A stretch of DNA of 64,000 nt. Origin: Geomonas subterranea (GTDB taxonomy: Bacteria > Desulfobacterota > Desulfuromonadia > Geobacterales > Geobacteraceae). Below the pieces are notes generated by a model. That model was not told the DNA's origin. It saw only the letters and a list, made by a program, of their open reading frames with translations, and did no database searches. Below, piece by piece: positions 8,778-18,500 of this stretch. Within the stretch, counting starts at the first letter, position 1, and the number at the start of each line of letters is the position of its first letter. The translations under genes and the position numbers were made by a program. The DNA is taken from the NCBI RefSeq assembly GCF_019063845.1, contig NZ_CP077683.1, forward strand, positions 4,874,501-4,938,500, given 5' to 3'.

Positions 8778-10565
8778 CTATTTAGTTTGGCTGCCGGCCT
8801 GAGCCCGCATCAGGTCCAGACGGTACTGCGGCGTCGACGGATCGAGGCTTGCCGCGCATTGGAAGAAGACGGCGGCCTTTGGGAGATTCTGCTGCAGGGC
8901 GAACGTGACGCCGATCTTGTGGTAGATGCTGGCGTCGGTAGGTCTTTGTTTCATCGCAGCCTGGTACTGCTCCATCGCCTGGGGCAGCATTCTCTTCAGC
9001 CGGTAGGCGTCGCCCAGGTTAACCTGCGCCTCCGCCAGGGTGGGATCCAGCTTTACCGCCAGGGAGAGGGCGGCAATCGCCTGATCGTAGTCCCCTTTTT
9101 TTCCGAATATGCTGCCGATCAGGTTATACGGGTTCGCCTCCTTCGGAGAGAGGCGGGTGGCGATGAGCGCTTCCTGCAGCGATTGCTCCAAGCGCCCCGA
9201 TTTCTCCAGGGCCAGCGCCAGGTTGTAATGCGGCCGCGCCTTCCTGGGTGATTTCTGCGTCGCATCCCCCCACAGGCTCAATTCGCTTCCCCACACGCTG
9301 TTGCGCGCGAACGTCGTGACCGTCAGCGCGAGGACCACGACGCAGGCGATGGAAACCGCGGCGCGTGACACGGCGCCCTTGAAGAGGAGGGAAAACAGGG
9401 CGGCGAGTGCGATGAAGGCCCCCACGGACGGCAGGTAAACCCGGTGCTCGAAGATGACGTCGGCAATGGGGATCACGCTGGACTCGACCGAAATGGTTAT
9501 GAAAAACCAGAGTATGCCGAAGGACACCAGCATCAGCTCCGGCGCGGCCTGCGGATCGCGGGAGCGGTGCCAGAGGAACAGGGCGGCTCCAAACAGCGCA
9601 AGCAGCAAGAGAAGCGAGAGGATGACCGGCGCGTTGGCAAGCGAGTGGTACACCGGGAAGTCGTAATCCACGTTCTGCCGCACCGGCAGGATGAGAAGAC
9701 GCAGGTACGTGGCGATGACCGGGAACTGCGTGAAAAGGTAGTCCAGACGCGAGAGTTCACTGTCGACACGGGTTACCGCCGTCACGTCTGAGATGATCTG
9801 GCCGATGGGCTTGTTGGTGCCCAAAAGGCTAAGCGGAACGATCAGTACCGTGAGGCCCACCGGAAGTAGGAAAAGAAGCTTCTTCGCGGCGGTCATCCGG
9901 AAGAACATGAATTCGTAGAGCACCACCACGAAAGGGAGGGTGAAGGCGATCTCCTTGGTCTTCATCGCGCATCCCGCGGCCGCCAGCGCCAGGAGGTAGA
10001 AGAAGAGCGGCTTGGGCGCGAAAGGCCTGGCACTTTCTTCCTGGAGTTTCCGGGCCTTTGCGTAACAGGCGATCGAACCGACGAAGAAGAGGGTGGCGAG
10101 CGAAGCCAGCCGCTGGATGATGTAGGTGACCGCCTGGGTCTGTACCGGATGCGCCACGAAGAGAAGCGCGGCGAACAGCGGGATAAACCAGGAGGACGCG
10201 CCGGTCGCGTCGTCGCCGCGACGAAGGGCGGGAGTGGACAGGGTGAGCCGCGCCAGGAGGTAGGTGAGAAAACCGGTGCCGATGTGGATCGCCAGGTTCA
10301 CTGCGTGGTAACCGGTGACGTCGGTACCGCCAAGCCGGTAGTTGAGGGCGACGGTGAGGTAGCCGAGGAAACGGCGCGGGTTGTAGGTGTAGCCGTCGTC
10401 ATGCAGGAAGCGGTTCAGATTCTTGATGACGTTGTTGCTCACGATCGACCCCTCGTCATCGAAGGTGAAGGGGACGTGGAACGAATTGGAATAGGCGATC
10501 AGCCCGACGGCCGCGATAAGAAACAGGTGCAGGGGGAGGCGGGACCAGAAGGATTTGTTCGACAT
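8778..10565 (-). CDS. TMTC-like polytopic membrane protein with C-terminal TPR repeats
   Basis: The protein has 595 residues, and its ATG lies 7 bases after AAAGGT. The N-terminal two thirds consist of about ten hydrophobic segments. Between the first two are the acidic TFDDEG motif (about residues 34-39) and HxVN-type loops, a layout typical of GT-C-fold sugar transferases such as eukaryotic TMTC proteins. The C-terminal 150 residues hold about four tetratricopeptide repeats (for example NPYNLIGSIFGKKGDYDQAI). A role as a membrane glycosyltransferase acting on exported proteins is plausible by family resemblance, but the donor and target are unknown. The gene lies alone between the lipoprotein gene and the DUF3108 gene on the same strand. 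Confidence 0.8.
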   Translation of the reverse strand: MSNKSFWSRLPLHLFLIAAVGLIAYSNSFHVPFTFDDEGSIVSNNVIKNLNRFLHDDGYTYNPRRFLGYLTVALNYRLGGTDVTGYHAVNLAIHIGTGFLTYLLARLTLSTPALRRGDDATGASSWFIPLFAALLFVAHPVQTQAVTYIIQRLASLATLFFVGSIACYAKARKLQEESARPFAPKPLFFYLLALAAAGCAMKTKEIAFTLPFVVVLYEFMFFRMTAAKKLLFLLPVGLTVLIVPLSLLGTNKPIGQIISDVTAVTRVDSELSRLDYLFTQFPVIATYLRLLILPVRQNVDYDFPVYHSLANAPVILSLLLLLALFGAALFLWHRSRDPQAAPELMLVSFGILWFFITISVESSVIPIADVIFEHRVYLPSVGAFIALAALFSLLFKGAVSRAAVSIACVVVLALTVTTFARNSVWGSELSLWGDATQKSPRKARPHYNLALALEKSGRLEQSLQEALIATRLSPKEANPYNLIGSIFGKKGDYDQAIAALSLAVKLDPTLAEAQVNLGDAYRLKRMLPQAMEQYQAAMKQRPTDASIYHKIGVTFALQQNLPKAAVFFQCAASLDPSTPQYRLDLMRAQAGSQTK

Positions 10566-10650
10566 CGGCTTACCTTTCTTGGATGGCAGAATAGGGCGTA
10601 ATCTATCACAAAAAAGGGAAACCTAGAACCAATAAAAAAGGCGAATCGTA

Positions 10651-11454
10651 TCAGTAGCTGCCGCCCACCAGGACGGCGCGGATGGTCTCCATCCTGGGTA
10701 TGTTGCTTTTCACGCTAGCGGGGGTGAACTGCTGCAGGTAGGCCGGTACGCCGTCCCGGAAGAGGTCGTTGATCCTCTTTTCGATCATGACCGGCACCTT
10801 CTTCGCGTCATCGGTGAGCCAGATGGTGAGGGGGCCGCGCGCGTAGAAGAGCCCCTCGCTCTCGATGTCCATGTTGGGTGAGATCACGATGGTCCTGAAA
10901 CTGCCGGCAGGCGTCTGGACCGTCTCCCGTCTCAGCACGCTGACCTTGATCCGGTTCAGCTTCCCCTTGTCGAGGACGTTCACCTCCACCTCCCTGCCGA
11001 CGGCGAGCGGCAGCTGGCGCAGGTGGAAAAGACAGGACACCGGATCCCAGGCAGGCTCCACCAGTTTCGCCGACGATTTCTCGAAGGTCTTCAGGTTGAC
11101 GAACTCGAACCGCTTGCTCTTGCGGTTCACGCTGGCGGCGCGGTGCCAGTCGTTTCTCCCCTCGCGAAGCTTCATCTTGTAGCTGTGCAGCGCGAATCCC
11201 TTACCTTCCCGGTCCAGTTTGCTCGTCTCCAGGTCGTCCACCTTGTAGAAGGGGGCGGACCACGCCGCGGATCTGACCTTGGAGGTGATTTCAACGCCGC
11301 TGCCTGTCGCAGCCGTGGAAAGAGTGGAGGTGCCGATCTTCACCCCGGTCCAGGTCAGCTGGTAATTCAGTGTTTCGGCTGCGTACGCATTGGCGCCGGC
11401 GCTGAAGGCAAAGAAGAAAACGGCGGGTAACAGTCTGTGAGCGAGCTTAGTCAT
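10651..11454 (-). CDS. DUF3108-domain exported protein
   Basis: The protein has 267 residues. I prefer the ATG at 11454 because a clean signal peptide (MTKLAHRLLPAVFFFAFSAG..AYA) starts there, while the longer upstream frame adds an Arg-rich non-signal stretch. The mature part is a beta-rich DUF3108 fold: ETLNYQLTWTGVKIGTS, then repeated strands, then the conserved WLTDDAKKVPVMIE near the end. DUF3108 proteins are periplasmic or outer-membrane-associated proteins of unknown biochemical function. The gene is divergent from the sedolisin gene. It has no obvious operon partner apart from the TPR protein gene 85 bases downstream. Confidence 0.85.
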   Translation of the reverse strand: MTKLAHRLLPAVFFFAFSAGANAYAAETLNYQLTWTGVKIGTSTLSTAATGSGVEITSKVRSAAWSAPFYKVDDLETSKLDREGKGFALHSYKMKLREGRNDWHRAASVNRKSKRFEFVNLKTFEKSSAKLVEPAWDPVSCLFHLRQLPLAVGREVEVNVLDKGKLNRIKVSVLRRETVQTPAGSFRTIVISPNMDIESEGLFYARGPLTIWLTDDAKKVPVMIEKRINDLFRDGVPAYLQQFTPASVKSNIPRMETIRAVLVGGSY

Positions 11455-11940
11455 AGGGAAGTACCTTCGTGTTCGTGGTATGCCATTCAAGCGGACCCTG
11501 CAGTGACGTTTATCTCTCAGCGTTGGAATCCAGAGGCAATGTATCACACAGCGGTATAACTGAGAACAGAAAATGAAAATTGTCAGGCGGCAAAAAACGC
11601 CTTTACGCGGTACCCGGGAGTCGTCGGGATGTCATGGCTTTATCATTTCCCACCTCCGCTCCTGGGGCGAATTTTCTGCTTCTGTATATTCTCGCACGTC
11701 TGTCGGTACGAATCTGGCAGTGTTGAGCCATATCGGCAGCCGGCTATTGAAATACGCCCATTTCTGGCCAAAGCTGCCGGTGCTTACGCCATTTCACTGC
11801 AGCCATCCTTGGCCTTTTCGCCAGGTTTGTAACGAAATGGCATTGACAAAATGAGAACCGCTGGCGTCCCCGTTACATTAACCGTGTTTCGACAAAAAAA
11901 GTTCAGCCTGTGCGGGCGTGACACAGGCCAAGGTGACCCG
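11455..11940. other. 486-base gene-free region between divergent genes
   Basis: It must carry the promoters of the DUF3108 gene (-) and the sedolisin gene (+). A TTGACA occurs at 11843-11848, but no acceptable -10 lies 16-18 bases downstream. The reading frame open from 11851 has no ribosome binding site and no signal peptide, so I did not extend the sedolisin to it. I looked for a GEMM cyclic-di-GMP riboswitch, common in this group, and did not find one. Confidence 0.6.
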
Positions 11941-14268
11941 ATGCGCAAAAAACAATGTCTTGCTGCGGCTGCGGCCGTAACCCTCCTGCTGACTGCCGTT
12001 CCTGCGTTCGCTCGCTCGCCACGCGCCATCGACGACAACGACAGGGTCCCCCTGCGGGGCAACGTCCACCCCAATGCCCGTGCCGAGTTCGATGCCGGCC
12101 CTGCCGAGCCGACGCTGCCGATGGAGCGCATGATCCTGACGCTGAAGCTCGCGCCGGAAAAACACCAGCAACTAAACCAGCTGCTTGCGGAACAGCACGA
12201 CCCCGCTTCACCGAACTACCAGCACTGGCTGACCCCCGAGGAGTTCGCCGACCGCTTTGCGCCTGATCCGGAGGACATAGCCGCCATCAAGGGATGGCTC
12301 ACCTCGCAGGGATTCACCATCGACGAGGTTTCGCGCGGTCGCACCTCGATCAACTTCACCGGTGACGTGGCCAAGGTGGAGAAGGCGTTCCGCACCAAGA
12401 TCCGCAAATACCAGGTCGACGGCAAAATCCGCCACGCCAACGCGCAGGACCCGGAGATCCCGCGGGGGCTCGCCGACGTGGTGGCCGGCGTGGCCACGCT
12501 GCACGACTTCGGCCACAAGCCCATGAACACCGGGGCGCGCCTGCTCGCGGACGTGCAGCCCGAGTACACCTACAGTTCCAGCATCCACTGGATGTCCCCG
12601 ATTGACTTCGCCGCCATCTACAACCTGAACCCGCTTTACAGTGCAGGCTATGACGGCACCGGGCAGAGCATCGCCATCGTCGGGCGTACCCATCCTACCG
12701 GCAACAACTGGAACGATTTCCGCAGCATCATGGGCCTCCCCGCGAAGGCGGTGACGGTGATCGTGAACGGCACCGATCCCGGCTCGGTCAGCACGGGTGA
12801 GGACAACGAAGCGGACCTCGACGTTGAATGGGCCGGCGCCGTCGCGAAAAACGCCACCATCCAGTTCGTCATTTCCAAGACGACTGTCACCACCGACGGT
12901 GTCGACCTCTCCGCCAAGTACATCGTCGACAACAACCTCGCGCCGGTCATGAGCACCAGCTTCGGCCTGTGCGAGGCGTCCATGGGGACGGCGCAGAACA
13001 ACTTCTACAACAACCTCTGGCAGCAGGCCGCGGCCCAGGGGATCACCTCTGTTGTCGCCGCCGGTGACTCGGGGGCCGCAGGCTGCGACAGCGCCAGCGC
13101 CACCACAGGCACCGGGTTGGGGATCAACGGCCTCGCCTCCACACCGTACAACGTCGCGGTCGGCGGGACCACTTTGAACGACCAGGGCGGCGGCTACTGG
13201 AGGAGCACCAACGGCCCCTATTACGATTCCGCCATAGGCTACATCCCGGAGAGCGCCTGGAATGAAAGCGGCCTGGTTTCCGGCGGTTACCAGCTATGGG
13301 CCACGGGCAGCGGTCTTTCCAGCGTCTATGCCAAGCCCTCCTGGCAGGTTGCCCCGGGCGTACCGGCCAGCTCCATGCGCGGCATCCCCGACGTTTCGCT
13401 GACTGCGTCGGCGCACGTTCCTTACCTGGTACGGAGCAAGAACGCGCTCTACATGATGAGCGGAACCTCCGCGTCCTCCCCTGCCTTCGCCGGCATCATG
13501 GCGCTCATCGTTCAGAAGACCGGGGTCAGGCAGGGTAACGCCAACATCAAGCTGTACCAGATGGGCAACGCCCAGTACACCTCGACCGGCCCCGTTGTGT
13601 TCCACGACTCCACCGCCGGCAGCAGCTCCGTACCCGGCGTCACCGGTTATTCCTGCACCAGCGGCTACGACCTCGTCACCGGCCTTGGTTCCGTCAACGC
13701 CAACGCGCTCGTAACCAACTGGCCCACCGCCGCGCCGCTCGCCATCAGCGCGGGCACCCTTGCCAACGGCACCCAGGGCGTCGCCTACAGCGCGACACTC
13801 TCCGCGTCCGGCGGCAGCGCTCCTTACACCTGGTCTCTGGCGACCGGAAGCCTGGCTGGCGGCATGACCCTGTCGAGCGGCGGCGTGTTGAGCGGAACCC
13901 CGACCACCACCGGCGTGTTCGGCTTCACCGTACAGCTCAGTGATACCATGGGAACCACCGTCACCAAGGCCTTCTCCCACGCGGTCAGCGCCACGGCCTG
14001 CAGCAACCAGCCCGTGCAGATCTCCGGCGCCACCCCCGTTCTTTATCCCGACTTCAGCTCGGCCTACCTGGCCGCGACCACCGGGGCGGATCTGCAGCTA
14101 CAGGCTCTTGATTTCACCAGCGACTTCGTTTTCGACAGGGATGTCATCGTTTCCTTGAGCGGCGGCAACGACTGCGCTTATGCCGACAGCTCGAACAAGA
14201 CCGGCCTGCTCGGCAAGCTCCGCGTCAGCAAGGGGACGGTCGCTATAGACAAATTGGCCTTCAAGTAA
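11941..14268 (+). CDS. secreted S53 sedolisin-family serine-carboxyl protease with Ig-like domain
   Basis: The protein has 775 residues. The ATG at 11941 follows AAGGTGA and starts a signal peptide (MRKKQCLAAAAAVTLLLTAV..FA). Residues about 60-200 form a pro-kumamolisin activation domain (SPNYQHWLTPEEFADRFAP). The S53 catalytic domain runs from about 220 to 595. The EADLDVEW motif near 290 holds the presumed catalytic Glu and Asp, and SGTSASSPAFAG near 505-516 holds the Ser. GYDLVTGLGSVN supplies the Ca-binding region. A putative Ig domain (about 600-690) and a short beta-rich tail follow. Sedolisins are secreted acid endopeptidases that self-activate by cutting the propeptide. The next gene, a collagen-like fibre, is 58 bases downstream and may be co-transcribed. 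Confidence 0.93.
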   Translation: MRKKQCLAAAAAVTLLLTAVPAFARSPRAIDDNDRVPLRGNVHPNARAEFDAGPAEPTLPMERMILTLKLAPEKHQQLNQLLAEQHDPASPNYQHWLTPEEFADRFAPDPEDIAAIKGWLTSQGFTIDEVSRGRTSINFTGDVAKVEKAFRTKIRKYQVDGKIRHANAQDPEIPRGLADVVAGVATLHDFGHKPMNTGARLLADVQPEYTYSSSIHWMSPIDFAAIYNLNPLYSAGYDGTGQSIAIVGRTHPTGNNWNDFRSIMGLPAKAVTVIVNGTDPGSVSTGEDNEADLDVEWAGAVAKNATIQFVISKTTVTTDGVDLSAKYIVDNNLAPVMSTSFGLCEASMGTAQNNFYNNLWQQAAAQGITSVVAAGDSGAAGCDSASATTGTGLGINGLASTPYNVAVGGTTLNDQGGGYWRSTNGPYYDSAIGYIPESAWNESGLVSGGYQLWATGSGLSSVYAKPSWQVAPGVPASSMRGIPDVSLTASAHVPYLVRSKNALYMMSGTSASSPAFAGIMALIVQKTGVRQGNANIKLYQMGNAQYTSTGPVVFHDSTAGSSSVPGVTGYSCTSGYDLVTGLGSVNANALVTNWPTAAPLAISAGTLANGTQGVAYSATLSASGGSAPYTWSLATGSLAGGMTLSSGGVLSGTPTTTGVFGFTVQLSDTMGTTVTKAFSHAVSATACSNQPVQISGATPVLYPDFSSAYLAATTGADLQLQALDFTSDFVFDRDVIVSLSGGNDCAYADSSNKTGLLGKLRVSKGTVAIDKLAFK

Positions 14269-14326
14269 CCATGTGATCTAATTTGCCGTTAATCCATGTA
14301 ATCAATTTGCGGAAAAGGAGTAAGAC

Positions 14327-15439
14327 ATGAAAAGCAGGAAGATGATAATTGCAGCGCTGTGCGCCGTACCCCTGAGTGTGCTCCCCGTAGTGGCCGGAGC
14401 AGTCGAGACCGACAGGATCACGGTGGAAGATCCCGCGACCAGTGCCATCAAGTTCAAGGTAACCTCCGATGGAAACGTGACCGCCGCCCAGTACAACGGA
14501 GACGGTGCCAAGCTCGCCAACGTCGCCCACTTCAAAGGGGCCTGGAGCTCCGCCACCGTTTACGCCAAAGACGATGTGGTAACCTATGGCGGCGGCAGCT
14601 ACATCGCCCTCGCCGCAAGCACCAACGCCCAGCCCGACCTCGTGCCGGCCAGCTGGACCGTGATGGCGCAGAAAGGCGCCGCAGGCGCTGATGGCGCTAC
14701 CGGGGCTGCCGGGGCTACCGGCCCGCAGGGGCCGCAAGGTATCCAGGGGCCGCAAGGGCCTGCAGGTTCGCCGGATACCCAGATAGACATCCTGAATAAG
14801 CTCAAGACTCAGACAGCCGGCACGTCCCTGATTCTGCAGCAAGCCGCAGGTGAGGCGGTGACAGTTAACAAGTTTGTCCTCAGGGACTCCGCCAATGTTG
14901 ACCGTTTCACCTTGAGCCCCGGTGACGGAACCGTGAACTTGGTCGGGGGGACCAACCAGAGGATGTACTCCGAAGGCCCCAATGTGCGCTCGGTTTTCGC
15001 AGCCTTCCGTGCCAGAGGTACAGCCGCAGTTCCTGCCATTGTGCAGTTGAATGACAAACTTGGGACTTTCCAGTTCAGCGGTTACGATGGGGCCGCGTTC
15101 CAGACGCCTGCCCTTCTTGAGGGTTTTGTAGACGGACCGGTCGCTGCTGGCTCTGTCCCGGCCCGTCTTTCCATCGTTACCGGCGCAAGCCAGAGCACCA
15201 GGGCCGAGCGACTGGTGGTCAAGTACACCGGAGAAATCGGCGTAGGCACAGCCGCTCCGACTCAGAAAATGGAAATCAACGGTGGTATCAGGCTTAACAC
15301 CGCTACCGCCAAGCCGACCTGCAGCAGCACCATCAGGGGAACCTTCTGGGTCGCCCAGGGGGCAGCCGGTGTAGCGGACACCGTGGAAGTCTGCGTGAAG
15401 GATGCCGCCGACGCCTATGCATGGAAGACCCTCTATTAA
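14327..15439 (+). CDS. secreted collagen-like / tail-fibre-like surface protein
   Basis: The protein has 370 residues, with AAAGGAG 7 bases before the ATG and a signal peptide ending near AGA-VET. A short carbohydrate-binding-like module follows (FKGAWSSATVYAKDDVVTY, about residues 68-105). A Gly-x-y collagen-like stretch occupies about 115-147 (GPQGPQGIQGPQGPAG at its end). A C-terminal region carries GEIGVGTAAPTQKMEINGG, the 'GIGT.SPT.KLDV.G' pattern of trimeric tail-fibre and adhesin shafts, and two Cys near the end (TCSSTIRG, VEVCVK). It is probably a trimeric extracellular adhesin or fibre. It follows the sedolisin gene and ends at a strong terminator, so the two may form a two-gene unit. 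Confidence 0.85.
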   Translation: MKSRKMIIAALCAVPLSVLPVVAGAVETDRITVEDPATSAIKFKVTSDGNVTAAQYNGDGAKLANVAHFKGAWSSATVYAKDDVVTYGGGSYIALAASTNAQPDLVPASWTVMAQKGAAGADGATGAAGATGPQGPQGIQGPQGPAGSPDTQIDILNKLKTQTAGTSLILQQAAGEAVTVNKFVLRDSANVDRFTLSPGDGTVNLVGGTNQRMYSEGPNVRSVFAAFRARGTAAVPAIVQLNDKLGTFQFSGYDGAAFQTPALLEGFVDGPVAAGSVPARLSIVTGASQSTRAERLVVKYTGEIGVGTAAPTQKMEINGGIRLNTATAKPTCSSTIRGTFWVAQGAAGVADTVEVCVKDAADAYAWKTLY

Positions 15440-15461
15440 ACCTGAAGAGCCTTAAGGCAAT

Positions 15462-15495
15462 AAAAAGGGGTGACACGTCTGTGTCACCCCTTTTT
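15462..15495 (+). terminator. rho-independent terminator
   Basis: A 15-bp perfect stem AAAAAGGGGTGACAC / GTGTCACCCCTTTTT has a GTCT loop. It is flanked by A and T runs, so it can work on both strands between the convergent fibre and glycosyltransferase genes. Confidence 0.93.
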
Positions 15496-15552
15496 ATTTG
15501 CTATTTGAATCTTCGCGTGGTGCGGAACTGCCCGGGATTATCACCCGGTCTG

Positions 15553-18500
15553 CTAGGCGCTTTTTTGTTTGCCTGTTCTCAGCAGTTTGCCAAGCACGTC
15601 ATCAACTTTGGCTTGGAAGGCACGCTGCGAGAAGTTGCATTCGACGTAGTTCCTGCCTTCGTCTCGGATCAACTCCCACAGTTCCTGGTTCCGATGCAGG
15701 GCCAAGACGGCTGCGCTGAACGCCTGGGCGTTGTCCGCTATGGCAACGCTCTTGCCGTCGATCAACCCTATCCCCTCAGCACCGACCGAAGTTGTCACCA
15801 CAGGCACCCCGAAGTTGGCAGCCTCCAGCACTTTACCCTTTATGCCTGCTCCAAAGCGTAGTGGAGCGATATATACGAGCGCCTTTTCGAAAAGCGGTCG
15901 CAGATCGTCGACGAAACCCGTGAAGGTGACGTGACTGAGGTCGAGGCCTTTGAGCTCATGGTGCGATACCGCACCCGCAACCGTGAGCGTGAGGTCGGGG
16001 ATCTCGACCAGCAGGAGGGGAAGTATCTCCTGGATGAAGTAGCGCAGCGCATCGACATTTGGCGGATGTGTTCCGCCAACGAAGAGAAGGCCGCTCCTCT
16101 GCGAGAAAGGCGCTGACGATGGTGTCGTGTCCTGTATCGGCAGCGGTATCACCTCGACGTCCGCGCCGGGCATCTCAGCCAGGATGATGTCACGCTCCAC
16201 CGGACTGTGAATGCCGATGATGTCGCAGTTACGGAAGAGATAGAACTCCCGCTCCTTGATCTTCTTCAGCTCCGCCTGCGAACCACCCTCCTGCTCGAAG
16301 CGCCGCTGCTCCCGCAGGAACTCCAGGTCCGGGTCGTGGTAGATGACCCTGGGGATGTGCTTGCGGACCGTGTCGATGAACTTGATGGAGATATGGTTCC
16401 TCGTCAGGATGGCGCCGTCGAAGTAGCTGCCGAACTCAGAGAGGTAGGCGCCGAAATCGTGGTAGCCGAGGATGACTTCGACCCCCATCTGCTGCAGCAC
16501 GTCGGTGTAGGGCTGATGCGCGTAGAGGTTCTCCGGCCAAAAGACAACCTTGTAGTCGAGGGCGACCAGTGCCCTCAGCAGGCTGTACATGAAGTACGAG
16601 CCGGCGTCCCGGTCGTACATGGGGACGTAGTGGTCGATGACCAGCAGGGTCTTGCGGTACCTGCTCCGGTCCCGGGCCTGGAAAACGTGCTGGCCGTTGG
16701 TGAAGTGGTCGCGCTGCAACACCTCCTGCCAGCGTTCGAGGAACTTCTGCTTGTTGGTCTCCTGGTACGCCTTTACGCCCGCTCCCACGTCCTTGCCGTG
16801 CGAGACCCCTTCGAAGTGCACGACCACGGATTTAGGCTGAAATACGACGCGGTAACCCAGGCTGCGTGTCTGGAAGGCGAGGTCGGTGTCCTCGAAGTAG
16901 GCGGGGACGTAGCGCTCGTCGAAGCCGCCGGTCTTTTCCCACAGCTCCCGGCGCACCATGAGGCTCGCGCCCGACACATAATCCACGTCCTTCACGAAGT
17001 TGTAGGAGGACTTCTCCGGATCGTCGCGCCAGCCGAAGTTCCAGCCCGAGGCATCCTGCCAGATGATGCCGCCAGCTTCCTGGAGCATCCCGTCCGGGTA
17101 TACGAGCTTGGAGCCGGTGATACCGACCGCGGCATCCCTTTCCATCACTTCCACCAGGGGCGACAGCCAACCCGGCTGGACGTTGGTGTCGTTGTTGAGA
17201 AAAAGCAGGTAGTCTCCCGCGGCATGTCGGGCCGCCTCGTTGCAGTTGCGCAGGAAGCCGAGGTTGCTTGAATGCCGCACCACACGCACGTTCTGCACGA
17301 TGTCGTCAATACGACAGGTCTCGTCGCTGGAGAGATCGTCGGCGACGATCACCTCGTAGGGTACGTCTCCGGAATGCCGGATGATGGAGGCGAGGCACGA
17401 GTGGGTGAAGGCCCACTGGTTGTGCACCGGGATGATGATGGAAACCACGGGCTTTGCGCACGCGGGGAGCGTCAGCGGGGTCGCCGGATCGATGTTCCCG
17501 TGCAGTATTACCGGTCGAAACTCGGTGGAGGGGGAGGTCCTGCCGACGAAGTAGGAGACGCCGCCAGCGAGCCCTTTTACGTCGCCGTTTTTCAGGTAGC
17601 CCAAGGCAAGCTTGAGCGTGTCCCGGTTGATGGCGCCGATAACTGTCCTTGGATGGCGCAAGATGTTAAGGGCAAGCTTTAGAAAGACGACGAGAGAGCC
17701 GGCTCCGACAAGATCGTACACGAACCGCAGAGGTTGCGTTACCCGCCAGCTCAGGGAGTTGAGGAGCGCTTCGACTTGGTCGCCCTTGGTCTGCGCTTCC
17801 TTTTCCTTCTCCTGGACCAGGGCCTGCTGTCGGGCCAGTTCGGATTGCAGTTCCTCCAGCCGTCCGGTCAAAGCTTGACGTTCGGATTGCAGTTGACGGA
17901 TCTGGTTCATCAAGTCTTGGTGCTCCGCCGGGCCCTGCTGCAAAGCGCAGCGCGCGGAACTGGCAACAATGGTCTCCAGCGAGCCGATGAGCCAGCGGAG
18001 CTGCCTGATGCCGGAAACGGGTGCTGCTGCCGGACCTCCGGATTGCTGCAGCATGAGTTGCTGGATGTACCCGGTGACTTCGCGCCTGATACATTCGCGG
18101 TCGAAGTCGGAAAACGATTGGCCTAGCCGGTACACCGCGAGCAGGTCGAGATAACGCTGCAGTCCCTTGGACAGCTCCGTCTCGCTCCCCGCGTTCATGA
18201 CCGCGTTGGAACGTCCCTGCCAGTAGGTCCTATGGTAGTACCACTGTCTGGTCAGCCGCTCCGCAGGGATCTTGTGGAAGATGACAGCGCCGGCAGCATA
18301 GGCGATTTTCGAACCCGCCGCTTCGATCTTCCTGCATAGCCCGACCTCCTCGTTGGAGAGCAGGCATTTGCCTACCCGCCCCAGGTCGGTGGGGAAGGTG
18401 CCGATGCGCCCGAAGACCTCCCTCCTGAAGGCGATATTGGCTCCCCAGGGATATTCGTGCGGACCTTTGAAGAACCCGGTTTCGGCGGCAGCCGCGAACT

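Noticed and set aside
11455-11940. Cyclic-di-GMP (GEMM) riboswitch
   Set aside because: The conserved GGCAAACC and CGCAAAGCC-type segments are not present here or in the other long gaps.
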